From Leucobacter exalbidus (lineage in GTDB: Bacteria; Actinomycetota; Actinomycetes; Actinomycetales; Microbacteriaceae): a stretch of DNA of 64,000 nt. The stretch is from the NCBI RefSeq assembly GCF_017834145.1, contig NZ_JAFIDA010000001.1, forward strand, positions 1 through 64,000. Direction: 5' to 3'. The position numbers were made by a program, and so were the translations under genes. Shown here in pieces: positions 25,521-34,397 of the stretch. Under the pieces are notes generated by a model, which saw only the letters and a list, made by a program, of their open reading frames with translations, had not been told where the DNA came from and made no database searches. Within the stretch, counting starts at the first letter, position 1; every line of letters begins with the position of its first letter.

Positions 25521-26981
25521 ATGTCTGAAACTGAAAATCGCCCATTTGGTGCAACCGAGCAGCTCGCCGTCTGGGTGCTGCTGATCTCGGCGTTCGTCGT
25601 TATCTTGAACGAAACGATCATGGGTGTCGCGCTGCCGAAGCTGATGGCTGACCTGCACGTGTCAGCGGTCGCCGGGCAGTGGCTGACCACGGCCTTCTTG
25701 CTCACCATGAGCATCGTGATTCCCATCACGGGCATGCTGATTCAGCGGGTCAAGACCCGCCATCTCTTCACCATTGCCATGTCGCTGTTCAGCGCGGGCA
25801 CGCTGATCGCCGCAACCGCTCCCGGCTTCGAAATGTTGCTGGTGGGCCGCGTCGTGCAGGCCGGCGGCACCGCCATCATGATGCCGCTGCTGATGACCAC
25901 GGTCGTCACCCTCGTCCCCGAACACCAGCGCGGCCGCCTCATGGGGCGCATCGCGATCGTGATTTCGGTGGCCCCCGCGCTCGGCCCGACCATCTCGGGC
26001 ATCATCTTGCAGTCACTGAGCTGGCGATGGCTCTTCATCATCATGCTGCCGATCGCCCTCGGGGCGCTCGTGTTCGGCCTGATTCGCATGCCCAACGTGG
26101 GCGAGCAGAGCCACGCCAAGATCGATATCTTCTCGGTGATGCTCTCGGTATTCGCCTTTGGTGGCATCATCTACGGGCTCAGCCTCGTGGGTGAATCGGC
26201 CAACGGTGACGCGCTGATTCCCGCCTGGATCCCGCTCGTTGTGGGTGTGCTCGCGCTGGGTGTCTTCGTCTGGCGTCAGCTGGTGCTGCAGCGCGAAGAC
26301 CGTGCCCTGCTCGACCTGCGCACGTTCAAATCACGCCCCTTCGCGCTCTCGGTACTGCTGTTCATCTTCAGCTCGATGGCACTGTTTGGTTCGCTCATTC
26401 TGCTGCCGATCTACGCGCAGAGCGTGCTTGGCTACAACACTCTGCAGACGGGCCTGATGCTCTTGCCCGGCGGGCTGCTGATGGGTCTGCTCGGCCCGAT
26501 CGTGGGCCGTATGGTCGACGCCCGCGGCTCACAGTTCATCTTGATTCCCGGCACGCTCATCACCGCGCTCGCGATGTGGAGCATGGGGCTGTTCACCGAG
26601 TCGACCACGATCTGGCAGATCCTCGCCACGCACCTCGCGCTGAGCGTGGGGCTTGCTGGTGTGTTCACGCCGCTGTTCTCGGTGTCGCTCGGTTCGCTGC
26701 CCACGAAGCTCGCCTCGCACGGCAGCGCCACGCTGTCGACCGCGCAGCAGGTGGCTGGCGCCGCGGGCACCGCGTTGTTCATCACCGTGATGACGCTTGT
26801 GTCGGTCTCGGCAGCGGGCTCGCCCAGCGCCGTTGACCCGCACGATCTGGCCCTCGGCACGCGCGCCGCGTTTATCCTCGGTGGCGCCGTGGCAACGATC
26901 GGATTCGTGGTGTCATTCTTCGTGCGTGACCCGGCTCCCGTTGCTGATCCGGCGCTGATTGAAGCACCGGTCGCGAAGTAA
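25521..26981 (+). CDS. MFS drug exporter, DHA2 (EmrB/QacA) family
   Basis: Fourteen-helix proton antiporter, 486 residues. FVVILNETIMGVALPKLMADL is the DHA2 helix-1 motif (the family motif is usually LDxTIVNVALP, here LNETIMGVALP). VGRVVQAGGTAIMMPLLMT is motif B/C-like, and the GRLMGRIAIVISVAPALGPTISG stretch is the antiporter motif C. Likely exports toxic compounds. No TetR-type regulator is adjacent; the downstream LysR gene reads the other way. Confidence 0.9.
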   Translation: MSETENRPFGATEQLAVWVLLISAFVVILNETIMGVALPKLMADLHVSAVAGQWLTTAFLLTMSIVIPITGMLIQRVKTRHLFTIAMSLFSAGTLIAATAPGFEMLLVGRVVQAGGTAIMMPLLMTTVVTLVPEHQRGRLMGRIAIVISVAPALGPTISGIILQSLSWRWLFIIMLPIALGALVFGLIRMPNVGEQSHAKIDIFSVMLSVFAFGGIIYGLSLVGESANGDALIPAWIPLVVGVLALGVFVWRQLVLQREDRALLDLRTFKSRPFALSVLLFIFSSMALFGSLILLPIYAQSVLGYNTLQTGLMLLPGGLLMGLLGPIVGRMVDARGSQFILIPGTLITALAMWSMGLFTESTTIWQILATHLALSVGLAGVFTPLFSVSLGSLPTKLASHGSATLSTAQQVAGAAGTALFITVMTLVSVSAAGSPSAVDPHDLALGTRAAFILGGAVATIGFVVSFFVRDPAPVADPALIEAPVAK

Positions 26982-27010
26982 GAAACACCTGGCGCAATTC
27001 GCGCCCCGAC

Positions 27011-27043
27011 GCAGCCGGCTCCCGCATCAGCGGGGCCGGCTGC
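27011..27043. terminator. Hairpin between convergent MFS and LysR genes
   Basis: GCAGCCGGC (27011-27019) pairs with GCCGGCTGC (27035-27043), extended inward by a wobble pair and two C-G pairs. The U-tract is weak. Probably bidirectional. Confidence 0.55.
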
Positions 27044-27105
27044 TGTCATATGTAGGCTGGTCGGGCCGCCCGCTCTGCCCGCTTGCGTGCGTGACCCGCA
27101 GCCCG

Positions 27106-28020
27106 CTAATCGAGTGCGCTGATGGAGCGCCGCACGACCTCAGCCAGCTGCCGCACCGCCGCAGACGGGCCACCGGGCCCCGCGGGCGCCGCGAGAATCA
27201 GCTCGCGCGTGAAGCGCGGGTCTTCGATGGGGCGCAGCGCGACTCCGGGCGGGGGATTGTTGCTCACGAGGCTCGGCACGAGCGCGACCGCCATACCCGC
27301 CGCGACGAGGCCCAGCACCACCGAATAATCATCGGTGCGAATGGCCGTGGCGACCTTGTGGCCCGCGGCGGCAAACACCTCGCGCACCAGATCATCGAGG
27401 GTGTCACCGGGCGTCGAACCCATCACCCAGCTCTCGCCCGCGAGCGTGAGTAGCCGTTCGCGATCGAACGACGCGTGCTTCGCCGCGGGATGCGTCTCGG
27501 GCAGCGCGAGCAGCATCGGGTCGGTGAACAGGTGCGTGGTGTGCACCTCGGCGCGAAACGGTAGCTGATACCCGCCGGCCGCATACACGAGCGCTGCATC
27601 GAGGGTGTGCTGATTGACGCGCGTGACGAGCGGGGCGAGCTCTTCGAGCGACGCATCGAGCTCGATGCCGAGCTCGGCGACGCGGCTCGCGATGCCGGGC
27701 AGCAGGCGGGCGGCCGCGGTGGGGAAGGTGCCAAAGCGCAGCCGGATCTTGCCCAGCTTGGCGAGGTCACGCACGTCAGTGAGTGCGCGCTCGGCGAGGC
27801 TCAGAATCTCTTCGCCGCGCTCCAGCATCAACGCCCCCGCGGTCGTGAGCCGTGAGCCGCGCGTGCTGCGCAGGGTGAGGTCGGCGCCGACGAGCCGGTC
27901 GAGGTTGCGCAAGTGATAGTCGACCGTGGGCTGACTCCAGCCCAGCCTGAGGGCCGCGCGCGCCACCGACCCCTCGGCGGCGACGGCGCTGAGGGCCTGC
28001 AGCTGTCGAACATCGATCAT
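27106..28020 (-). CDS. LysR-family transcriptional regulator
   Basis: The N-terminal HTH (LQALSAVAAEGSVARAALRLGWSQPTVDYHLRNLDRLVG) is followed by a two-lobed effector domain, 304 residues by the start MIDVRQLQ at 28020. The longer frame to 28074 adds 18 unrelated residues. It diverges from the PLP decarboxylase gene, so that gene is its most likely target. A CCATA-N5-TATGG palindrome in the gap is a candidate operator. Confidence 0.9.
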   Translation of the reverse strand: MIDVRQLQALSAVAAEGSVARAALRLGWSQPTVDYHLRNLDRLVGADLTLRSTRGSRLTTAGALMLERGEEILSLAERALTDVRDLAKLGKIRLRFGTFPTAAARLLPGIASRVAELGIELDASLEELAPLVTRVNQHTLDAALVYAAGGYQLPFRAEVHTTHLFTDPMLLALPETHPAAKHASFDRERLLTLAGESWVMGSTPGDTLDDLVREVFAAAGHKVATAIRTDDYSVVLGLVAAGMAVALVPSLVSNNPPPGVALRPIEDPRFTRELILAAPAGPGGPSAAVRQLAEVVRRSISALD

Positions 28021-28043
28021 TGAGTACCCCACGTTCTTTCGAT

Positions 28044-28085
28044 GCTGGGAGACTACTTCGCAGCCCAGCTCCATAGAGTATATGG
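28044..28085. promoter_or_regulatory. Candidate LysR operator region
   Basis: Two inverted repeats lie between the divergent genes: GCTGGG (28044-28049) with CCCAGC (28064-28069), and CCATA (28071-28075) N5 TATGG (28081-28085). Spacing and position suit LysR binding; the identity is inference. Confidence 0.4.
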
Positions 28086-28141
28086 CACCAGGGAGACCTT
28101 CTGGGGTTCCATCTTGCCGCCGTTCACGCCACGGTGGAAGT

Positions 28142-29752
28142 ATGTTCGAACACAGTAGCCACTACTCCGTATCCCTCCCCAGCGCCCCCGCGGCGGGCGA
28201 GCATATGGGCACAAAGTTAAGTGTGCTGCCCGACGCCGGCCAGCAGACGTGGCCGCTCGCTGCTCGGCTGTCACCCGCGCAGCGCGAGACCCCCTACGCC
28301 GATGCATTGCGCGGTTTCGCCGACGCCGAGACGCTGTCGCTGATGGTGCCCGGCCACGGTAACGACCCCAGCCGCGGCGCCGCCCACCTCGTCGAGTTCT
28401 TCGGCGAGCAGGTCACCCGCATGGACGCGCCGCTGATGCTCGAGGGCATCGACCTGGGGGAGAACTCGCCCGTTGAACAGGCGCGCGTGCTCGCCGCCGA
28501 AGCCTGGGGCGCCAAGCGCACCTGGTTCTTGACGAACGGTGCCTCGCAGGCCAACCGCACGGCCGCCATCGCGGTGCGCGGCCTGGGCGAGCGCGTACTG
28601 ATTCAGCGCAGCATGCACTCAAGCTTCACCGACGGCGTGCTGCTGTCGGGCCTGATTCCCGCATTCGTGATGCCCAACGTCGATGTGCGCCACGGTATCG
28701 CCCACGGGCTCACCCCGGCAGTGCTCAACGAGGCACTTGAGCGCGAGGCGACCGCGGGCCGCCCCGTCTCGAGTGTGTACGTCGTGTCGCCCAGCTACTT
28801 TGGGTCAACCGCCGACGTTGCCGGCCTCGCCGAGGTCGCTCACGCCCACGGTGCTGCCTTGATTGTTGACGGTGCCTGGGGCGCCCACTTTGGCTTCCAC
28901 CGCGAGCTGCCCGAGTCGCCCGTGCGCTTGGGCGCTGACCTCGTGGTGTCGAGCACGCACAAGCTTGCCGGCTCGTTTACCCAGTCGGCGATGCTGCACC
29001 TGGGCAGCGGCCCGCTGGCCGCGAAGCTTGAGCCGCTCGTGGAGCGTGCGTTCTCGATGACCTCTTCAACCTCGGCGAGCGGCATTCTGATGGGTTCGCT
29101 CGACGCGGCCAGGCGTGCCCTGGTGCTCGGCGACGCGCAGATCGGCGAGGCCGTGGCCGCGGCGAAGCAGCTGCGCGACCTGCTGCGCACCGATGACCGG
29201 TTCGACATCATCAGCGACCACTTCGACGAGTTCGACGACATCGTCGAGACCGACCTGCTGCGCGTGCCCATCGATATCTCGGCGCTCGGCCAGAGCGGGC
29301 ACTGGGTGCGCTCGCGCGTGCGCGAGCAGCACGGCATCTACTTCGAAATGTCGACCGCCACGAGCGTGGTCGCCGTGATCGGTGCACTCGTGAAGCCCGA
29401 CGTTGAGCGCGTTATGGCCGCGTTGCGCGCGGTCGCTGATGAGGCCGCCACGATGGCGCCAGACCCCGCCGTCGCTGGCGGGTTCCCCGAGCTGCCCGCA
29501 CCGGGCGCCCTGGTGACCGCGCCGCGCGAGGCCTACTTCAGTGAGAGCGAGCTGGTGAACGCTGAGGATGCGATCGGTCGCGTCTCGGTTGACACACTCG
29601 CCGCCTACCCGCCGGGAATCCCCAACCTGCTGCCCGGCGAAGAAATCACCGCCGACACTGTCGCATTCTTGCGGGCCGTTGCCGCTTCACCGACCGGATA
29701 TGTGCGTGGCGCCGTCGATGCGCTCGTGACTCAGTTCCGCGTGGCACGGTAG
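28142..29752 (+). CDS. Orn/Lys/Arg decarboxylase-family PLP enzyme
   Basis: Fold-type I PLP decarboxylase of the major-domain family. PLP contacts are visible: TNGASQANRTAA, the Asp of IVDGAWGAHF (about 243) and Lys274 in SSTHKLAGSFTQS. The chain of about 536 residues lacks the large wing domain of E. coli LdcI/AdiA, like the shorter Gram-positive enzymes. Start is uncertain: ATG 28142 (FEHSSHYS) or ATG 28205 (GTKLSVLP). The substrate (lysine, arginine or ornithine) cannot be told. The divergent LysR gene suggests inducible control. Confidence 0.87.
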   Translation: MFEHSSHYSVSLPSAPAAGEHMGTKLSVLPDAGQQTWPLAARLSPAQRETPYADALRGFADAETLSLMVPGHGNDPSRGAAHLVEFFGEQVTRMDAPLMLEGIDLGENSPVEQARVLAAEAWGAKRTWFLTNGASQANRTAAIAVRGLGERVLIQRSMHSSFTDGVLLSGLIPAFVMPNVDVRHGIAHGLTPAVLNEALEREATAGRPVSSVYVVSPSYFGSTADVAGLAEVAHAHGAALIVDGAWGAHFGFHRELPESPVRLGADLVVSSTHKLAGSFTQSAMLHLGSGPLAAKLEPLVERAFSMTSSTSASGILMGSLDAARRALVLGDAQIGEAVAAAKQLRDLLRTDDRFDIISDHFDEFDDIVETDLLRVPIDISALGQSGHWVRSRVREQHGIYFEMSTATSVVAVIGALVKPDVERVMAALRAVADEAATMAPDPAVAGGFPELPAPGALVTAPREAYFSESELVNAEDAIGRVSVDTLAAYPPGIPNLLPGEEITADTVAFLRAVAASPTGYVRGAVDALVTQFRVAR

Positions 29753-29791
29753 CCGTCACCGGGTGGGCGGCTTCAGCTCCCACCCGGCCCA

Positions 29792-29839
29792 AACGCAATC
29801 AGGGGCAGGATCCATATGGATCCTGCCCCTGATTGCGTT
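29792..29839. terminator. 48-bp perfect palindrome between convergent genes
   Basis: Twenty-four-base arms meet with no spacer; the centre is GGATCCATATGGATCC and the outer ends are AACGCAATC and GATTGCGTT. As RNA it forms a very stable hairpin for both strands, and as DNA it could extrude a cruciform. A shorter stem, CCGGGTGGG with CCCACCCGG (29759-29787), precedes it. No U-tract on either side. Confidence 0.75.
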
Positions 29840-29850
29840 ATCGGACGAGC

Positions 29851-30069
29851 TTACTTCTTCTCGAAGAGGTTGCCGATCAGCGTCGAACCGATCAGAACGA
29901 CGGCAAGCAGCACCACGCCCACGATCGAGATGGCCACCACGTTGACGGGCTGGCCGGCTGCTGAGTAGATGTCAGCTGCCTGGCCCTCGGTAGCGAACGC
30001 AGGTACAGCGACGAACACCGATGCAAAAGCTGCGGCCGTTGCGGTGGCGATTCGGGTGCGGATCTTCAC
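29851..30069 (-). CDS. Small exported single-span membrane protein, unknown
   Basis: A 72-residue protein with a signal peptide (basic MKIRTR, hydrophobic core, probable cleavage after PAFA), a short polar segment and a C-terminal transmembrane helix (about 43-66) ending FEKK. The GTG start has AGGAG 7-8 nt upstream. Nothing identifies a function. It is alone between a decarboxylase and a peptidase. Confidence 0.72.
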   Translation of the reverse strand: MKIRTRIATATAAAFASVFVAVPAFATEGQAADIYSAAGQPVNVVAISIVGVVLLAVVLIGSTLIGNLFEKK

Positions 30070-30165
30070 GGATATCTCCTCGCGGGTGTGATGTGCCGAA
30101 TTGGCGATGCCTCCATCCTAGCTGGTTGTGTGCTGATGCAACTCCGGTCACCACGCGATCGGCCC

Positions 30166-30171
30166 TAGGAT
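30166..30171 (+). promoter_or_regulatory. -10 box of the DUF885 gene
   Basis: TAGGAT, 6 nt before the ATG at 30178. Confidence 0.6.
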
Positions 30172-30177
30172 CGAAGT

Positions 30178-31893
30178 ATGGACGCCGCACGCACTCCCAC
30201 GCCCATTGACCGCATCGCTGAGGACTGGGTCGACACCCTGGTGGAATTTGACCCCACCACCGGCACTTACATTGGGCGGGTGAGCAGCGCCCTGCCTGAC
30301 TACTCGCCCGAGGGCGCTGAGGCCGCTGCCGAGGCCGAACGACGGGTGATGCAGCAGCTGGCGTCGGCCACGGCGGTGGACGCGGTTGATGCGGTCACCC
30401 AGGCTGATCTCGCCGCCGAGCTCACACTGTCACTCGCGCAGCACGACGCGGGCGAACACCTGCGCAATCTCAACGTGATCGCCTCGCCCATGCAAGACAT
30501 GCGCGACGTGTTCGACCTGATGGCCACCGACTCCACCGCCGATTGGGAGCGCATCGCCGAGCGACTGCGGGCCGTGCCCGCCGCGGTATCGGGATATCAG
30601 CGCTCACTCGCCCAGGGCGCAGCGCAGGGACTCGTGCCGGCTATCAGGCAGGTCAGCGAGGTCGCCGCCCAGGTGCGCCGCGCTGCTGGCACCGCCGAAG
30701 CCCCCGCGTTCGCCGCGTCACTGCGCGCGCAGGCCGCCGAGGGCGACCTCGTGGCCCCCGCGCTGCAGCGCGAAATTGCGCAGGCCGCAGCGCGGGCTTC
30801 TGACGCATACAGTGACTTCGCGGGGTTCCTTGAACGCGAGATCGCCCCGCACGCCCCCGCCGCCGACGCGTTTGGCCGAGACCGCTATGAGCTGGCCTCA
30901 GAAGCATTTCTGGGCGCCCGCGTCGATCTCGACGAAACGTATGAGTGGGGGATTGAAGAACTCGCCCGCATGGTCGATGAGCAAGAGCGTATCGCCGCAG
31001 AAATTGTTGGCGGATCGCCCCGGCCGGGCATCGTGGCTGAGGCAATCGCGAAGCTCGACCGCGACGAATCACGCAAACTGCACGGCACCGCCGAGCTGCA
31101 GCGATGGATGCAGGAAACGAGCGACCGCGCGGTCGCCGAGCTCGGGGCCACGCAGTTCGATATTCCCGAGGAGATTCGCGCGCTCGAGTGCATGATCGCC
31201 CCCAATGACGAAGGCGGCATCTATTACACGGGCCCGAGCGACGATTTCTCGCGCCCCGGCCGCATGTGGTGGTCGGTGCCCGAGGGCGTCACCACGTTTG
31301 ACACCTGGCGCGAACTCACGACCGTGTTCCACGAGGGAGTGCCCGGCCACCACCTGCAGATCGGTCAGGCCGTGGTCAACCGCGGCACCCTGAACGAGTG
31401 GCGCAGACAGCTCGCCGGCACCTCAGGTCACGCCGAAGGCTGGGCGCTGTACGCCGAACGCCTGATGGAGCAGCTGGGCTACCTCGATGATCCCGCCGAT
31501 CGCTTGGGTATGCTCGACGGCCAGCGCATGCGTGCGGCACGCGTTGTACTCGACATTGGTGTGCACCTCGGTAAGCAGCGCCCCGACGGGGCAGGGGTGT
31601 GGACGGGCGATTACGCGTTTGAGTTCATGGGGCAGCACGTCAACATGGAGCCCGGCTTTGTGCGATTCGAGGTGCTGCGCTACCTCGGTTGGGCTGGTCA
31701 GGCGCCCTCCTACAAGATCGGGCAGCGCATCTGGGAGCGGCTGCGCGACGAAGCACACGCGCAGGCGACCGCACGGGGTGCGGCATTCGACATTCGTGAT
31801 TTCCACCGCAACGCTCTGGCGCTTGGCGGCGTGCGACTCGACACCCTGCAGCAGTCACTGCGGGGCGGTATGACGGGTGGTCGCCATGCGTGA
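30178..31893 (+). CDS. DUF885 family metallopeptidase-like protein
   Basis: A 571-residue DUF885 protein, a family of zinc-peptidase-like proteins. The metal motif reads VFHEGVPGHHLQIG, with a downstream GHAEGWALYAERLM glutamate helix that completes the site. No signal peptide, so cytoplasmic. It ends 8 nt inside the following YchJ gene, forming an operon. Confidence 0.9.
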   Translation: MDAARTPTPIDRIAEDWVDTLVEFDPTTGTYIGRVSSALPDYSPEGAEAAAEAERRVMQQLASATAVDAVDAVTQADLAAELTLSLAQHDAGEHLRNLNVIASPMQDMRDVFDLMATDSTADWERIAERLRAVPAAVSGYQRSLAQGAAQGLVPAIRQVSEVAAQVRRAAGTAEAPAFAASLRAQAAEGDLVAPALQREIAQAAARASDAYSDFAGFLEREIAPHAPAADAFGRDRYELASEAFLGARVDLDETYEWGIEELARMVDEQERIAAEIVGGSPRPGIVAEAIAKLDRDESRKLHGTAELQRWMQETSDRAVAELGATQFDIPEEIRALECMIAPNDEGGIYYTGPSDDFSRPGRMWWSVPEGVTTFDTWRELTTVFHEGVPGHHLQIGQAVVNRGTLNEWRRQLAGTSGHAEGWALYAERLMEQLGYLDDPADRLGMLDGQRMRAARVVLDIGVHLGKQRPDGAGVWTGDYAFEFMGQHVNMEPGFVRFEVLRYLGWAGQAPSYKIGQRIWERLRDEAHAQATARGAAFDIRDFHRNALALGGVRLDTLQQSLRGGMTGGRHA

Positions 31894-32329
31894 GCAGTCG
31901 CCTGATCCGGCGCTCGACACGGCGCTCGACACGGCGCTCGACCTCGCCCAGAAGTGCCCGTGCGGGCGCGGCGACACCTACGGTGCATGCTGTGCACCGC
32001 TGCACGCGGGGGAGGCCGCGCCCACCGCTGAACGCCTGATGCGTTCGCGGTATGCGGCGTTCGCGCTGGGGCTCGTGCCTTACCTCGAGCGCAGCTGGCA
32101 TGCGAGCACGAGGCCCGATGACCTCGAGCTTGACCCCGAAGTCGTGTGGCGGCGCCTGCTCATCGAACACGTGGAAGCCGGCAGCCCGTTCGACCAAGAG
32201 GGCTTCGTTACCTTCGCGGCGATTGGGCGCGGCCCCGATGGGCGCTTCGAACAGCGCGAGCGCAGCCGATTCGTGCGCGACAAAGCGGGGCGCTGGGTGT
32301 ACCTCGACGGCGACGCTGTCTTCGAGTAG
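31886..32329 (+). CDS. YchJ family protein (UPF0225)
   Basis: A SEC-C-type N-terminal metal motif (CPCGRGDTYGACCAPLHAG) precedes an NTF2-like domain with SRFVRDKAGRWVYLDG near the end. Function unknown; the SEC-C cysteines probably bind zinc. The start is ATG 31886 inside the DUF885 gene, with a GTG at 31877 as the alternative. A 12-bp unit is tandemly repeated early in the gene (about 31913-31942), giving LDTALDTALD. Confidence 0.87.
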   Translation: MREQSPDPALDTALDTALDLAQKCPCGRGDTYGACCAPLHAGEAAPTAERLMRSRYAAFALGLVPYLERSWHASTRPDDLELDPEVVWRRLLIEHVEAGSPFDQEGFVTFAAIGRGPDGRFEQRERSRFVRDKAGRWVYLDGDAVFE

Positions 32330-32337
32330 CGCTTACG

Positions 32338-32373
32338 CCACCTCGACGTTAGCGAATGTAGACGTCGAGGTGG
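32338..32373. terminator. Hairpin at the YchJ / 3D-domain gene junction
   Basis: CCACCTCGACG (32338-32348) pairs with CGTCGAGGTGG (32363-32373). The right arm lies inside the end of the convergent gene; there is no U-tract. Confidence 0.45.
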
Positions 32374-32933
32374 TTACCAAAGGTGCCCCGGTCGTAAATC
32401 TTGCCGGGGTACCCGAATGGGGTCTCAAAGACGGTGCCCTTGGGGTGATCGCTCGCGAGCACGACGAAGCCATCCTCGTCGCTGACATAGCCGCCCGGGT
32501 TGAGATGGCGGCCGGGAATCGCAAGCCCCGGGCCCGGCAGCACCTTTTCGCTGTAGAACGTGAACCGGTAGCCGCCCCAGTTCACCACCCCGCTAAACAT
32601 GAACTCCTCGAGCGAGTACAGGGCAGCCTGCGCGCCCGTGGCTTTCTTCGCTGGCGCGGCCGCAATCTCCACGCCCTCCACGCTGGTGCTCAACAGCGCA
32701 CTCGACGAGTCCGCTGCGTTGAAAAACTGTGTCTTGCGCGCGGGCTGGGGTGGTGGGCCGTCGAGCGCAAACGCATCGGCCATTGAGAACGGTGCCAGGG
32801 CGGCGGTGCCGAGAAAAACGGTCACCGCCGCCACCGCACCCACACTGCGCACGCGCCCCCACGGGGTCACCGGGCGCGCCGCAGGCACCCGCGGGGGCGG
32901 GAGCGTGGGCAGATGCGGCTGAGCGGAACTCAT
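32349..32933 (-). CDS. Exported protein with 3D/RlpA-like C-terminal domain
   Basis: After a Pro-rich cytosolic start, one membrane segment (about 29-55) anchors or exports the protein. The C-terminal part carries YSEKVLPGPGLAIPGR and ends KIYDRGTFGNHLDVYIR, resembling the double-psi-barrel 3D domains of peptidoglycan-active proteins (DRG and D-x-Y for the 3D aspartates). The start at 32933 (SSAQPHL) is the sensible one; the upstream frame is Arg/Cys-rich. It probably shares a transcript with the upstream aminopeptidase gene. Confidence 0.65.
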   Translation of the reverse strand: MSSAQPHLPTLPPPRVPAARPVTPWGRVRSVGAVAAVTVFLGTAALAPFSMADAFALDGPPPQPARKTQFFNAADSSSALLSTSVEGVEIAAAPAKKATGAQAALYSLEEFMFSGVVNWGGYRFTFYSEKVLPGPGLAIPGRHLNPGGYVSDEDGFVVLASDHPKGTVFETPFGYPGKIYDRGTFGNHLDVYIR

Positions 32934-32967
32934 CAAGACACCGGGGGAGCAGACGAAGCGTGGCGCG

Positions 32968-34350
32968 TTAGCCGCGCGCCTGCTGCACCCACGCCTCAAC
33001 GTCATCGGCCGCGCGCGGAATGTTCGCAGACAGGTTGACGCAGCCATCAGCGATTACCACGATGTCATCCTCGATGCGCACACCGATGCCGCGGTACTCT
33101 GCGGGAACGGTGAGGTCATCGGGCTGGAAATACAGGCCGGGCTCAATCGTGAACACCATGCCCTCTTCGAGCTTGCCGTCGAGATACATGTCGCGACGTG
33201 CCTGCGCGCAGTCGTGCACGTCCATGCCGAGGTGGTGGCTCGTGCCGTGCACCATGTAGCGGCGGTAGTACGCCGTGCCGTCATCTTCGGGCAGGAAGCC
33301 CCACTCGCGGGTCTTGCGCTCGATGACCGCCATGGCGGTGTCGTGCACGTCACCGAAGCGAATGCCCGGGCGCACGATGGCGCGGGCGGCGTCGGCAGCC
33401 TCGAGCACAGCCTCGTAGACGCGGCGCTGCACCTCGGTAAACGTGCCCGAGATCGGAACGGTGCGCGTGATGTCGGCCGTGTAGAGGCTGTCGAGCTCGA
33501 TACCCGCGTCGAGCAGCAACAGGTCGCCCTCATTGACGGGGCCGTTGTTGGTGATCCAGTGCAGGGTGCAGGCGTGCGGGCCCGATGCCGCGATCGTTTC
33601 GTACCCCACGGTGTTGCCGTCGAGGCGGGCGCGCTGGTTAAAGACGCCCTCCACGATGCGCTCACCGCGCGGGTGCGCGCTGGCCTGCGGCAGCGCCGCA
33701 AGCACCTCGTTGAAACCGGTCGCGGTGGCATCCACCGCAGCCTGCATCTCGGCGATCTCGTAGGAGTCCTTCACCAAACGCAGCTCAGAGGCCGCACGGG
33801 CAAAATCGGCGTCGTCGAGCGTGAGGTCGGAGTCGCCCGCCACGAAGTCGGCCAGGGGAGCGGTGCGAATACCCAGCGCCGCGGCGGTCTGGGCGAGCGA
33901 CGGGCGTGCGCCGATCCAAAACTCACCAATCTCGGGGTTCGCGAAGAACTCATTGCTGTCGCGGCCCGCGCGCTCACGGAAGTAGAGGGTCGCCTCATGC
34001 GCCGCGTCACCCGCGGGGTCGAGCACGAGCACCGCACCGGGCTCAGAGTCTGAACCCCAGCCGGTGAGGTGCGCGAACGCGCTGTGCGCGCGGTACTCGT
34101 AGAACGTGTCGTTGGAGCGCTGCTTCATCGAGCCCGCGGCGATGACCAGGCGAACACCTGGGAACTGTGCGCCGAGCGCTGCGCGGCGCTGCGCGGCAAA
34201 TGGAGCGGCCGCAACGAGCTCGGGCATGATCTCGGGGCGGTCGGCCCAGTGCGCGCTGATATACGAGGTAAATACATCGGTGTCGGGCGTCGTGCTGCGG
34301 TTACTGTTATCAATCTCCACCTCATGGGTGGACTGCGCGCTCTCAGTCAT
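32968..34350 (-). CDS. pepP: Xaa-Pro aminopeptidase (creatinase/peptidase M24B)
   Basis: Removes N-terminal residues next to proline. The dimetal site is visible: Asp in LLLDAGIELDSLY and TADITRTVP, His in HGTSHHLGMDVHD, Glu in FTIEPGLYF and Glu in GVRIEDDI. An N-terminal creatinase-like domain (about 40-210) precedes it. I prefer the ATG at 34350 (TESAQS); the ATG at 34359 is equally possible. It diverges from the PHP gene. Confidence 0.93.
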   Translation of the reverse strand: MTESAQSTHEVEIDNSNRSTTPDTDVFTSYISAHWADRPEIMPELVAAAPFAAQRRAALGAQFPGVRLVIAAGSMKQRSNDTFYEYRAHSAFAHLTGWGSDSEPGAVLVLDPAGDAAHEATLYFRERAGRDSNEFFANPEIGEFWIGARPSLAQTAAALGIRTAPLADFVAGDSDLTLDDADFARAASELRLVKDSYEIAEMQAAVDATATGFNEVLAALPQASAHPRGERIVEGVFNQRARLDGNTVGYETIAASGPHACTLHWITNNGPVNEGDLLLLDAGIELDSLYTADITRTVPISGTFTEVQRRVYEAVLEAADAARAIVRPGIRFGDVHDTAMAVIERKTREWGFLPEDDGTAYYRRYMVHGTSHHLGMDVHDCAQARRDMYLDGKLEEGMVFTIEPGLYFQPDDLTVPAEYRGIGVRIEDDIVVIADGCVNLSANIPRAADDVEAWVQQARG

Positions 34351-34382
34351 ACCTGCCATTGTCTCACTCGCGACTGAGCGAC

Positions 34383-34391
34383 ACATAGAAT
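34383..34391 (+). promoter_or_regulatory. -10 box of the PHP gene
   Basis: TAGAAT lies 6 nt before the ATG at 34398 (hexamer 34386-34391). Confidence 0.55.
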
Positions 34392-34397
34392 GGCGGG

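Noticed and set aside
32349-32933. Sortase identification for the exported protein
   Set aside because: No TLxTC cysteine motif; the C-terminal pattern fits a 3D/double-psi-barrel domain better.
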